From assembly GCA_000226015.1 (NCBI GenBank), contig JH156231.1, forward strand, positions 239,474 to 296,532: a stretch of 57,059 nt of DNA. The letters run 5' to 3'. Below the pieces are notes generated by a model. It worked only from the letters and a program-made list of their open reading frames with translations, made no database searches and was not told where the DNA came from. Numbering within the stretch: the stretch's first letter is position 1; each line of letters starts with the position of its first letter. This document shows positions 51,001 to 57,059 of this stretch, in pieces. Origin of the DNA: Mnemiopsis leidyi. Its lineage: Eukaryota > Ctenophora > Tentaculata > Lobata > Bolinopsidae. Both the position numbers and the translations under genes were made by a program.

Positions 51001-53287
51001 AAAATACGGAGAAGAAGCCTGGAGAAACTCTAAAATAAACTTTGATAATACAGTGATGGCGTTCTTTGCCCTCTACCAAGTCGTATGTACACTATATATT
51101 GTATTTGCGTTGCTTGATTGAATCTTTTAGGACTGCTACTAATTTGTCTTGAAAATGAATTATGCTGTGTTTTTATTGACATCTACACTTGACAATGACG
51201 ATTAAACTTTGTCAGGCAACATTTGAAGGGTGGATGGAGGTCATGGAAGACGCTGTCGACTCAGTAGACATTGACATGCAGCCGAAATTCGAGAACACCT
51301 TCGTAGCCTACCTCTTCTTTTTAGTGTTCATCTTTGTCGGATCTTTCTTCACATTAAATTTGCTCGTCGGTGTTATCATCGATAACTTTAACCGACTCAA
51401 GAAAGAGGTCAGTGCATCACCATAGCAACGTGTTTCCTGTTTTTTAATCTTGGTCCATCTTTCCGTTTCTAAGGGTTAGAGTTGTTTTAAGTTTCAAGAT
51501 TTCTAGGAACTTGACTCAAACATAATAATTTTCTATGACTATGTCAGTAAAATTTCGATTCTTTTCTCTGTATTTCTAAAAGCAATGAACGAATTCATGA
51601 GTGAGGTTAAATCGCTTCCTTTTTTATTGTATACCGGGGTTGTGTACGATTTGTTCACTTCTAGTTCTACTCACTGCATGTACAATGAGATAGGAACTCT
51701 TCATATCATTAACTTTGTTGTTTCAGTACGAAGAAAAAGGTCAACTTGGCGTTCTCCTGACTCCAGCTCAACGGCGTTGGATGTCCACTTTCAGAAAGAT
51801 GGCGAAGACGAAGCCCATTCGTATGGTTACCCGTCCAACCAACAAGTTCATGAAATTCTGCTACGATATGTCTGAAAATCAAAAGTTCGAAGTTGTTATA
51901 ACAATCATCATTTTGCTGAATATGGTCCAAATGAGCATGGAGCACGACAGTGCAAGTCCTGAGTTCAACAATGCCATGGTGTATGCCAACTATGTTTTTA
52001 CCGTCATTTATACGCTGGAGGCCATCCTCAAGATCATTGGCACACGAAAGTTTTATTTCTACAAGTCGTGGAACATTTTCGACTTTGTGATTGTCGTCTT
52101 TGCCTGGCTTGGAATCGCTATGGACAGTGTCATGAGTGAATCTGTCATCGATCCATCCATCCTTCGAAGTTTTAGAGTTTTCCGGGTAGCTAGGATTTTG
52201 AGAATTATCCAGATGGCTAAAGGGATAAGGCGTCTCCTCTATACTCTCATTTGCTCCCTCCCCGCCCTCATAAACATTGGGACACTTTTACTGCTCATTA
52301 TTTACATCTACGCTGTAGTGGGCGTGGCAATGTTTGGCTACGTCCGAAGACAGGGAACACTAAATGATCAGGTTTGTTTTTTCTCACTGATTTTTATATT
52401 GTTCCAAAAAAGGTTGCACTAGATCGACCTTGTTGTCGGACTAGGAGTTACATTTAATCACGGAAGGGTTGCTTTTGGATTTTAACTTTATAGAAAATCT
52501 TAACCAATCTCCTCAGGTGAACTTCGAACGAACACCTGCGGCAATAGTGCTGATGACGAGGCTGGCAACGTCGGCTGGCTGGAATGACGTCCTCGATGCT
52601 ATCATGGTGTCTCCCCCCGATTGTGACGCCAACTTGTATGAATCAGCTGGCGGCTCCTCTGGAGACTGCGGCTTCAAGGGATTCGCAATCGCCTACTTCA
52701 GCTCCTTCGTTCTCATTGCTTTCTTGATCATGATCAACATGTACATCGCTGTTATTCTGGACAACTTCAGCGAAGCTCAGCAAGCCGATGAAATCGGGAT
52801 AGACGAAGACGACATCAATCTTTTCTATGAGAAATGGAAAGTCTTTGATCCGAAAGCAACACAATTTTTGAACGTTAGTAAATTGCGAGACCTTGTTGGA
52901 CAGCTATCCCAACCTTTAGGAATACCCGAGGTTACGGAGGACGACATCCTTCAGTTAGACATACCGCTTTATCCTTCGGACCGAGCCCACTGCATCGATG
53001 TTCTTCAGGCGCTTATCTCGCGAACTCTTGGTCCAAATAACAATACGGATGAATTTGATATGATAAAAGAACTCATGGCCGAAAGTTTCAGAGCGGCCTT
53101 TCCAACGCTAGCTGCAGAGGTCGTAGAGACGACGACCAAGCAACGATTGAGAGAAATAAGGGCTGCAATAGTATTGCAGAAAGCATTTAGGAGGTTTAAA
53201 AACTATAAGCGAAATGAGGCGCTAGAGGGGATACAACAAACTAAAACGGGGTCGCCAGAGTCAGCTTCTCGGCATCCAAAAGTTTAA
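44896..53287 (+). CDS. Nav2-type four-domain voltage-gated cation channel (gene-level model, 16 exons)
   Basis: Joined exons: 44896-45024, 45426-45634, 45791-45919, 46118-46209, 46433-46742, 46879-47029, 47627-47767, 47937-48386, 48579-48758, 48897-49587, 49884-50251, 50543-50739, 50878-51082, 51216-51407, 51727-52371, 52517-53287. All introns are GT-AG and all phases join, giving 1,619 residues, shorter than the roughly 2,000 of most Nav1 channels. It has four repeats of six membrane segments with charged S4 helices. The pore residues are D (residue 332), E (689), E (1088) and A (1383), the DEEA set of invertebrate Nav2 (DSC1/BSC1) channels, which are known to pass calcium and sodium. It should be a plasma-membrane pore-forming alpha subunit of excitable cells. 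Sequence shows the filter and the fold; permeation is inferred from the family. The N-terminus depends on which first exon is used. Confidence 0.93.
45025..45425 (+). other. first intron of the proximal transcript
   Basis: AT-rich, with a clear pyrimidine tract and cag acceptor ending at 45425. This is the shared acceptor to which all alternative first exons would join. An open frame runs through its 3' part (from 45225) but has no separate support. Confidence 0.7.
45426..45634 (+). CDS. Nav2 exon 2: pre-S1 region and domain I S1
   Basis: Starts in phase 0 with [20 protein letters not shown], aligned with the TFIVLNKGKAIFRFSA region of Nav1 channels, where Nav1 genes also have an intron. It then gives the conserved [12 protein letters not shown] stretch and the hydrophobic domain I S1 helix ([14 protein letters not shown]). 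It ends in phase 2 at ga|gtaagt. Confidence 0.93.
45791..45919 (+). CDS. Nav2 exon 3: domain I S2-S3
   Basis: Encodes [20 protein letters not shown] and then [17 protein letters not shown]. This is the S2 helix with its acidic countercharge, the conserved ARGF motif, and S3 with the LRDPWNxLDF signature shared by Nav and Cav channels. It enters in phase 2 and leaves in phase 2 at gg|gtaaga. Confidence 0.95.
46118..46209 (+). CDS. Nav2 exon 4: domain I S4 voltage sensor
   Basis: Encodes the linker [13 protein letters not shown] and the S4 helix [18 protein letters not shown]. One lysine and three arginines fall at every third position, as in Nav1 domain I. It enters in phase 2 and leaves in phase 1 at g|gtaagt. 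Confidence 0.95.
46433..46742 (+). CDS. Nav2 exon 5: domain I S4-S5 linker, S5 and outer turret
   Basis: Encodes [20 protein letters not shown], then S5 with [19 protein letters not shown], which is nearly the Nav1 text [18 protein letters not shown] charged extracellular turret of about 60 residues with cysteines likely to form disulfides follows. It leaves in phase 2 at cc|gtaaga. Confidence 0.95.
46879..47029 (+). CDS. Nav2 exon 6: domain I turret end and pore loop (filter D)
   Basis: Encodes cysteine-bearing turret residues, then [20 protein letters not shown] and DFWEDVYGK. The aspartate at 47003-47005 (residue 332) is the domain I filter residue. Phenylalanine follows it, the aromatic position that in Nav1 contributes to tetrodotoxin binding, and the outer-ring glutamate (WE) is kept. 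It leaves in phase 0 at aag|gtttgt. Confidence 0.94.
47030..47626 (+). other. intron 6, the longest intron of the channel body
   Basis: 597 bases, AT-rich, no repeat or RNA gene recognised. It ends at a standard ttttcag acceptor. Confidence 0.8.
47627..47767 (+). CDS. Nav2 exon 7: domain I S6
   Basis: Encodes [20 protein letters not shown] and [20 protein letters not shown], the S6 helix with the conserved gating asparagine (LINL) matching Nav1 SFYLVNLILAVVAMAYEEQ. It leaves in phase 0 at aag|gtaatt. An open frame runs on into the intron, but the next acceptor restores the channel frame. Confidence 0.95.
47937..48386 (+). CDS. Nav2 exon 8: I-II linker and domain II S1
   Basis: A 150-codon exon. 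The cytoplasmic I-II linker is short and very acidic at its start ([16 protein letters not shown]), then carries a cluster of four adjacent cysteines (SCCCCTSE) that could be acylated. Domain II S1 follows ([20 protein letters not shown]). It leaves in phase 0 at gac|gtaagt. The 237-codon frame on the opposite strand over this exon is a shadow. Confidence 0.94.
48579..48758 (+). CDS. Nav2 exon 9: domain II S2-S3 and start of S4
   Basis: Encodes [19 protein letters not shown] (S2), then [17 protein letters not shown] (S3) and the start of S4, GLRSLRV. This matches Nav1 FTGIFTAEMVLKLIA and GWNIFDGFIVSLSLVEL. It leaves in phase 0 at gtg|gtatgt, splitting S4 between exons. Confidence 0.95.
48897..49587 (+). 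CDS. Nav2 exon 10: domain II S4 end to S6 (filter E) and II-III linker
   Basis: Completes S4 ([10 protein letters not shown], as in Nav1), then S5. The pore loop [14 protein letters not shown] has the filter glutamate at 49170-49172 (residue 689), as in Nav1 and Cav. S6 is [17 protein letters not shown], close to the Nav1 text. The II-III linker that follows is basic ([12 protein letters not shown]), then hydrophilic with a run of six asparagines near 49539-49556. It leaves in phase 1 at t|gtaagt. Confidence 0.95.
49588..49883 (+). repeat. intron 10, made almost wholly of tandem repeats that copy the next splice acceptor
   Basis: The first third has three copies of a 22-23 base unit around AGATCTTTTCCAAGAT. 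From about 49676 the intron is built of units containing TAGATTAATGTATGTTAAGT and CATCTGAATATTTATCAGAT. At least three copies (near 49811, 49840 and 49869) carry TATTTATCAG, the acceptor used at 49883. One earlier copy, near 49757-49775, repeats the first bases of exon 11 (ATATGTCGAGTATAG) after a GAG, not a CAG. Use of an upstream copy would run into a stop codon soon after. Confidence 0.9.
49884..50251 (+). CDS. Nav2 exon 11: cysteine-rich II-III linker end and domain III S1-S3
   Basis: Opens with acidic [11 protein letters not shown], then ten cysteines within about 20 residues ([12 protein letters not shown] and on), just before domain III. Next come [20 protein letters not shown] (S1), the LAFEDI motif shared with Nav1, S2, and S3 with [11 protein letters not shown]. 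It enters in phase 1 and leaves in phase 0 at gca|gtaagt. The cysteine cluster is absent from typical Nav1 channels at this density. Confidence 0.94.
50252..50542 (+). other. intron 11
   Basis: About 291 bases with a standard acceptor ending at 50542. A small palindrome (TTGGCTGAGTCAGCC) lies near 50394. It shares TTTGGCTGAGTC with the SINE-flanking sequence at about 6871, possibly a SINE scrap. Nothing else seen. Confidence 0.6.
50543..50739 (+). CDS. Nav2 exon 12: domain III S4 and S5
   Basis: S4 is [17 protein letters not shown], with a lysine and four arginines at three-residue steps, then the conserved [16 protein letters not shown] linker and the start of S5. This is close to Nav1 [20 protein letters not shown]. 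It leaves in phase 2 at tg|gtaagt. Confidence 0.96.
50878..51082 (+). CDS. Nav2 exon 13: domain III S5 end and turret
   Basis: Continues S5 as [15 protein letters not shown], like Nav1 IMGVNLFAGKFYHC, then a charged turret with a second cysteine and one N-glycosylation sequon (NIT). It ends in the pore helix FFALYQV, in phase 0 at gtc|gtatgt. Confidence 0.94.
51216..51407 (+). CDS. Nav2 exon 14: domain III pore loop (filter E) and S6
   Basis: Begins [16 protein letters not shown]. Nav1 reads ATFKGWMDIM here, so the sodium-selecting lysine is replaced by glutamate at 51225-51227 (residue 1088). This one residue places the channel in the DEEA Nav2 class. S6 follows ([20 protein letters not shown]). 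It leaves in phase 0 at gag|gtcagt. Confidence 0.96.
51408..51726 (+). other. intron 14
   Basis: 319 bases, AT-rich, with an acceptor (gtttcag) ending at 51726. No repeat or RNA gene seen. An open frame at 51585-51875 is a shadow over the exon edge. Confidence 0.75.
51727..52371 (+). CDS. Nav2 exon 15: III-IV linker and domain IV S1-S5
   Basis: Starts [18 protein letters not shown]. The inactivation particle position (Nav1 IFM before T-E-E-Q) reads V-L-L at 51751-51759, and the stretch before it is about three residues longer than in Nav1. Then come domain IV S1, S2, S3 ([15 protein letters not shown]), S4 ([20 protein letters not shown], five arginines and a lysine) and S5 with SLPALINIG. 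It leaves in phase 0 at cag|gtttgt. Confidence 0.96.
52517..53287 (+). CDS. Nav2 exon 16: domain IV pore (filter A), S6 and C-terminus with EF-hand-like and IQ motifs
   Basis: Pore loop [19 protein letters not shown] has the filter alanine at 52574-52576 (residue 1383), as in Nav1. S6 is [20 protein letters not shown]. The C-terminus has the EF-hand-like segment found in Nav channels ([15 protein letters not shown]) and an IQ-type calmodulin motif ([17 protein letters not shown], about 53162-53212, residues 1579-1595). The protein ends soon after at TAA 53285-53287; the long Nav1 tail and any PDZ ligand are missing. Confidence 0.96.
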   Translation: MNFERTPAAIVLMTRLATSAGWNDVLDAIMVSPPDCDANLYESAGGSSGDCGFKGFAIAYFSSFVLIAFLIMINMYIAVILDNFSEAQQADEIGIDEDDINLFYEKWKVFDPKATQFLNVSKLRDLVGQLSQPLGIPEVTEDDILQLDIPLYPSDRAHCIDVLQALISRTLGPNNNTDEFDMIKELMAESFRAAFPTLAAEVVETTTKQRLREIRAAIVLQKAFRRFKNYKRNEALEGIQQTKTGSPESASRHPKV

Positions 53288-53870
53288 AACGTTACCATGT
53301 AACTCTATTGACTATTTTTAATTATTTCATAGTGCGGGCGAATTATAAAATGGCGATGTTAGTCCAAAATAGTACAGATTCCTCTAATCATTGCTTCAGT
53401 TTGTCTAAGTAAATTAACACTATCATTTACTGTCTTTTTAGTTTTTATTTCTACATTATCATTTCAACACTTGGCGTGGACTTTTATCAAAATCTTTTAG
53501 TATCATTATATATACATATAGTTAATTGGGAAGCACTATATTTCTTCACTTAACTTTGATAACAGTCAGACTTTGAATCTTGGAAATTAATTCTGCCGAC
53601 TTAAGCAAAGGCTGGATTTTTGTTTTTGTTATTTTATAGTGTCCCAAAAAAGCAGCAGACTACAAATCACGGCAACGTTTATCACAATCTTCGACAAAGG
53701 ACAAGACATGTAAATGGAGGGCTTGTATTATATGCTAGTTTCCATCTGTTACCCGAGCGTGTAAACAAGAATCGTCCTCTGACGCGTAACCTTTTGTAAG
53801 TTTAACTTATTTCGCCAAGTGTAGGTTTGTACCGAAGATTTATGTTTTTTAATAATTTTGTATCAAAAAA
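53288..53870 (+). other. probable 3' UTR of the Nav2 gene
   Basis: AT-rich sequence after the stop. I see no canonical polyadenylation hexamer close by. The nearest are ATTAAA at 54769-54774 and AATAAA at 55060-55065, so either the 3' UTR exceeds 1.4 kb or a variant signal is used. Confidence 0.5.
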
Positions 53871-54800
53871 GAAGTCGTTTCACTTTTTATAGCGCTTGCC
53901 AGCGCGACCGAGGAAAAAACTTCTGGCTGAGGCTCCTTGCCATGCTCCAACAAAGCAGCCCTTTGCCAAGGCCAAGGAGGGGCCGAAAGCCTTGACAACT
54001 CGGTCAAACTGAAACAAGCGCACTTTGGAAAAAATGTTTTCGACAAAAGTTGAAAACTGACCAGCGCTATTTTACACGATTACGTAAAAAACTAAAAACT
54101 CGGCTATCTAGAATTAGAAAACAACTTTCCCGATCAGTTAGAAAGTTGAAACTTTGTAGTTTTTGTCTTTAAAGTTTGATATGTATCTAGGGGATCCTGA
54201 AAATTTTAGGTGAACGACCTCGCATTTTGAAGATAATCGCTAAAATTGTGGCTTAGGGGTGTTGGAAAGTTTCAGAAATGGTTTTAAAACTGTCGTAAGT
54301 TCAAAGTTAAAAACACTGGTTTTGCCGGCGGAAAAATGATAAGGTTTTTTTCTCAAGAACAAAAAGAGATAGAATTAGAAGCAAAAGCAACCTCATGTTT
54401 TAAAGATAATCGTCCAAATTGTGGCTTAAACTATCTTAAGACTGTCTTAAATAAGTCATTTTTCGATTTTAGCGCTATTTTTCCATTTTTAAAACAATTT
54501 TACGACCACATTTGATAAGATAGAGCATTGAAACACACTTGATTTTTAAGTCAGTATACATACGTTTCGTAAAATTTTTCCGCAATGACTCTTCTTCATT
54601 GTTCAATTTGTGACGTCATGAAATGGGCATCTCCAAAAAAAGGAATTTTGCGTGATTATTGACATTTTCTAAGTTAAAATTATTGTTACTTCCACATTTT
54701 TTTAGATAAAACATAAAACAACGAATCACCTCAGGCAGCTGAGTATCAATTGCCTTAAACTGGATAAAATTAAAAAGTCCCTCTTACGACGTTATCATAA
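53871..54800. repeat. diverged repetitive tract with an internal duplication
   Basis: A segment at about 54217-54255 (GAAGATAATCGCTAAAATTG) recurs at about 54392-54430 (AAAGATAATCGTCCAAATTG) with matching flanks (CCTC before, GTGGCTTA after), about 175 bases apart. No coding potential. It looks like part of an old interspersed repeat. A CRE palindrome lies at 54611-54618. Confidence 0.5.
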
Positions 54801-54879
54801 CTTTATGAGTATGACGTCCTAAAGTTGGCACTTTTAAAAAAGGCGAATTTAATACTGCAGAGCACAGAGGAAAAGTTAC

Positions 54880-56420
54880 ATCATCATTCTTGTGTAGAAT
54901 TTCACGGCGATTCCGATGGTGACAGTTTTAAGGAGCACAAACTGTTCACTCGCTCACACAGATCTCAGTTTGAACGAGTTGTTAACGAGCGATGCTGGAT
55001 ACATGTATTATAGACAATAGAATTTCTTCGCAACTCATTTTGGCCTATCGCCAGACCAAAATAAAGAAACCTTTCCAGCCACATCTGGTGGCACGCGCAA
55101 AATGGCTCTGGTTAGAGCAACTAGCGGCAGTAAGTTATCAACCTACAAAGGGATCGCAGTTTTGAGTTTGAGCGAGCTGTTAACGGGCGATGCTGGGTGC
55201 GCATCCAGAATTTTTTAAAACTTGTTTTGGCCTGTCTGCTGTCGCCGCGCCATGAGGCCAGTAATGGCAATGCGTTAGCGCGCGGCGTGATTACCGTAGT
55301 TACATGTTTGAGGTTTGCTGTAACCAGAGCTCTTGTTGCCTTGCGTTTCGCGGCCCAACAGGTCAGGCAACGTTTGACAAAGCCCTTGCGCGCGTACGTA
55401 GCGTGCGTAATTAAAGCATCTGGTTAGGAATAGGTGTCACACTAGGTTATTAATTTACAAAAAGCGAGCTGACGACCTGTCCGAATTTGTTTACGAGATT
55501 ATATCCGTCTACCTTTCTAACCACTAACGAATTGTCGAGGTGTCACCCGACCCGCGCGCGGCTCGCAGTTTTCTGCGTCAACTAACGAAACAATGACTTT
55601 GGGCTGAAAGAGTCGGGTATCACCACCACAACGACGCGAATTTGGAGCCGCGCGCGCACACATACATCATGGTTGTAGGTTGATAACCTACTGTCGCGGC
55701 CATCACGCGCTCTCACGCATTTCTGGTCTGGCGAATGAAAATTCTATACGTGCATCGCCCGTTAAACATTATGAGCGATCTATTGCAGTTTTGCCTTTGT
55801 GTTGCGGCCCATTTTCAAGTGCAGTCCATGTACTTGCATGTCCAATTTTCAAATTAAATTTTTGCTGCCGTACCGCGCGCTTCGCTGTTTGACGACATTA
55901 TATCCGTCTACCGTTTTAGCGAAACGATCTCGTTCAGCTTTAGCTGCGTGAGTCGGGAATCACCGCGACAATTCGCTGTTCGCGGCAGCAGGTCAGGCAA
56001 CGTCTGACAACTGCAGTGCAGTATTGTAACTTTTACAGTTGCTAAACACGTACCACATACATTTATAATCTCTGTGCGAGCTTAGCTCGAAATTAGGACG
56101 GACGCGCGACGCAAATTAAGCTCACACACGTTATGTGTTACCGGGCGATGCGCGGCTCTTTCTACGTTTCCCTTCGACCGGAGCAACAATGAACAATTAG
56201 CCTGAGGTCCCCAGGCAAGTTATGTGCGCCCCAATAGGGCGCGCGCAGCGCAAGCCACAGCACACAGGGCTATGTTTCCCAAAGCCCCTTTGCGCGCGTC
56301 GCGCCACTGCGCGCGGCGCCTAGCACCTGTGACCTGGTTAAGTGAACGTGTCGCACAAAACCAAAAAGTTCACATGTGCGTCCTCACGCACATGTGAGCG
56401 CCCGTCCTAATTTTGCGATA
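54880..56420. repeat. CpG-rich repetitive tract with several internal duplications
   Basis: Related blocks recur. CAGTTTGAACGAGTTGTTAA near 54965 matches GAGTTTGAGCGAGCTGTTAA near 55162. CAGGTCAGGCAACGTTTGAC near 55359 matches a copy near 55988. ATTATATCCGTCTACC near 55499 matches a copy near 55897. Base use changes sharply from the AT-rich gene to many GCGCGC runs. It may be a nonautonomous transposon or a diverged tandem array; no open reading frame with a domain was found. Confidence 0.55.
56370..56397. repeat. perfect hairpin, 12-bp arms
   Basis: TCACATGTGCGT and its exact reverse complement ACGCACATGTGA are separated by four bases (CCTC). The stem is perfect and could form a stable hairpin; it may mark the end of the repeat tract or of a foldback element. 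Confidence 0.9.
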
Positions 56421-56524
56421 TCAGCTAGGTTCGCAAAGGGATATACGTGATTTGCAACTTTTACAGTTGTACTGAAGTGGCGCCTAAAATTATATTTTGT
56501 ACAACTTTGATTAAGAACCAAGAA

Positions 56525-56640
56525 CTTAGGGGTCGTTCACATATGACATCATCACCTAGGGGGGGGGAGTGGGTTTCCAAATGATGATGGTTGATGACGA
56601 GGGGGAGGGGGTTTAGCTAATGATCATGTCATGAAAAATA
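56525..56640. mobile_element. possible DNA-transposon or MITE terminus
   Basis: The stretch beginning TAGGGGTCGTTCACATATGA, followed by a G-run and then a second G-rich block (GAGGGGGAGGGGG), resembles short DNA-transposon ends I recall from many invertebrate genomes. I cannot find a matching inverted end inside the window and do not assign a family. Confidence 0.3.
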
Positions 56641-56765
56641 TTTAAAATTTGTAGGATTTTTTTGAAATTTTTTTATTTCTTTTGAAAATTTTTATCAGAA
56701 TTTTACAAAATCAGAAGGAAAATTTTCAAGCAAAAAATTCTGATTCAGAAATCTGGTGAAATACT

Positions 56766-56800
56766 GTTAGTAAAACAATTTATTAGTAAAACAATTTATT
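56766..56800. repeat. short direct duplication
   Basis: The phrase TTAGTAAAACAATTTATTA occurs twice in direct succession, sharing the bases at the join. A recent slip; nothing else visible. Confidence 0.8.
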
Positions 56801-56859
56801 AAATTTTACGGCACAATTTACATATATGATATCAAGAATTCAAGATAGATTCAATTCAT

Positions 56860-56953
56860 GTGGACGCTTGAGGCAGTGAGACAAGTGCCGAAGGGCACTG
56901 CTTATCGTTAGATTTGAGAGTGACCGGTGCTTGGCGCCGCCTCAAGCGTCCAC
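56860..56953. repeat. 94-bp palindromic structure, perfect 15-bp outer arms
   Basis: GTGGACGCTTGAGGC at 56860-56874 is exactly mirrored by GCCTCAAGCGTCCAC at 56939-56953. Inside sits a second hairpin, AGTGCC-GAAG-GGCACT (about 56884-56899). The nested, GC-rich structure stands out in AT-rich flanks and looks like a structured element or the hairpin end of a mobile element. Function unknown. Confidence 0.85.
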
Positions 56954-57059
56954 TGTTATAACAATATGATTCAAATAACATATAGGTATATCACACATAA
57001 TATATTGTCTAGATAAGCAAATCAAAATTAATAAGTTAATAAATAAGTATAATAACACA

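Overview
This is a eukaryotic, spliced genomic window from an invertebrate animal. It is AT-rich, with microsatellites and minisatellites, one tRNA-derived SINE and one assembly gap. Its clear gene is a four-domain voltage-gated cation channel of the Nav2 type, on the + strand. I read it as an ortholog of the invertebrate Nav2 (DSC1/BSC1-like) family because the selectivity filter across domains I-IV reads D-E-E-A, not the D-E-K-A of Nav1 sodium channels or the E-E-E-E of Cav channels. Vertebrates lack this class. The sequence does not let me name the phylum.

Layout: 1-45,425 holds no multi-exon gene of its own. It does hold at least four short coding exons (3115-3243, 19388-19486, 31080-31217, 44896-45024). 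Each opens with ATG, encodes 33-46 mostly basic residues, nearly always ends in an acidic patch, and stops in phase 0 at a GT donor. The constant channel body begins at 45,426 in phase 0 at residues TFSLVNK, where Nav1 genes read TFIVLNK. The simplest reading is one Nav2 gene with a 42-kb array of alternative first exons (alternative promoters) feeding one compact body. A fifth, weaker candidate lies at 5578-5689.

The body is 15 exons in 7.9 kb (45,426-53,287). With the nearest first exon the protein is 1,619 residues. Domain I is on exons 2-7, domain II on 8-10, domain III on 11-14, domain IV and the C-terminus on 15-16. All reading phases join without a break. The III-IV linker has V-L-L where Nav1 has the I-F-M inactivation particle. 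The C-terminus has an EF-hand-like region and an IQ motif.

The 3' flank (53,288-57,059) holds the 3' UTR, then diverged repeats, a CpG-rich repetitive tract with strong hairpins, and a possible DNA-transposon end. The large intervals between first exons show simple repeats, two 20-bp minisatellites, a 34-bp tandem repeat, and at least six palindromic CRE sites (TGACGTCA), which would fit activity-regulated promoters. No retrovirus-like or LTR element was recognised.
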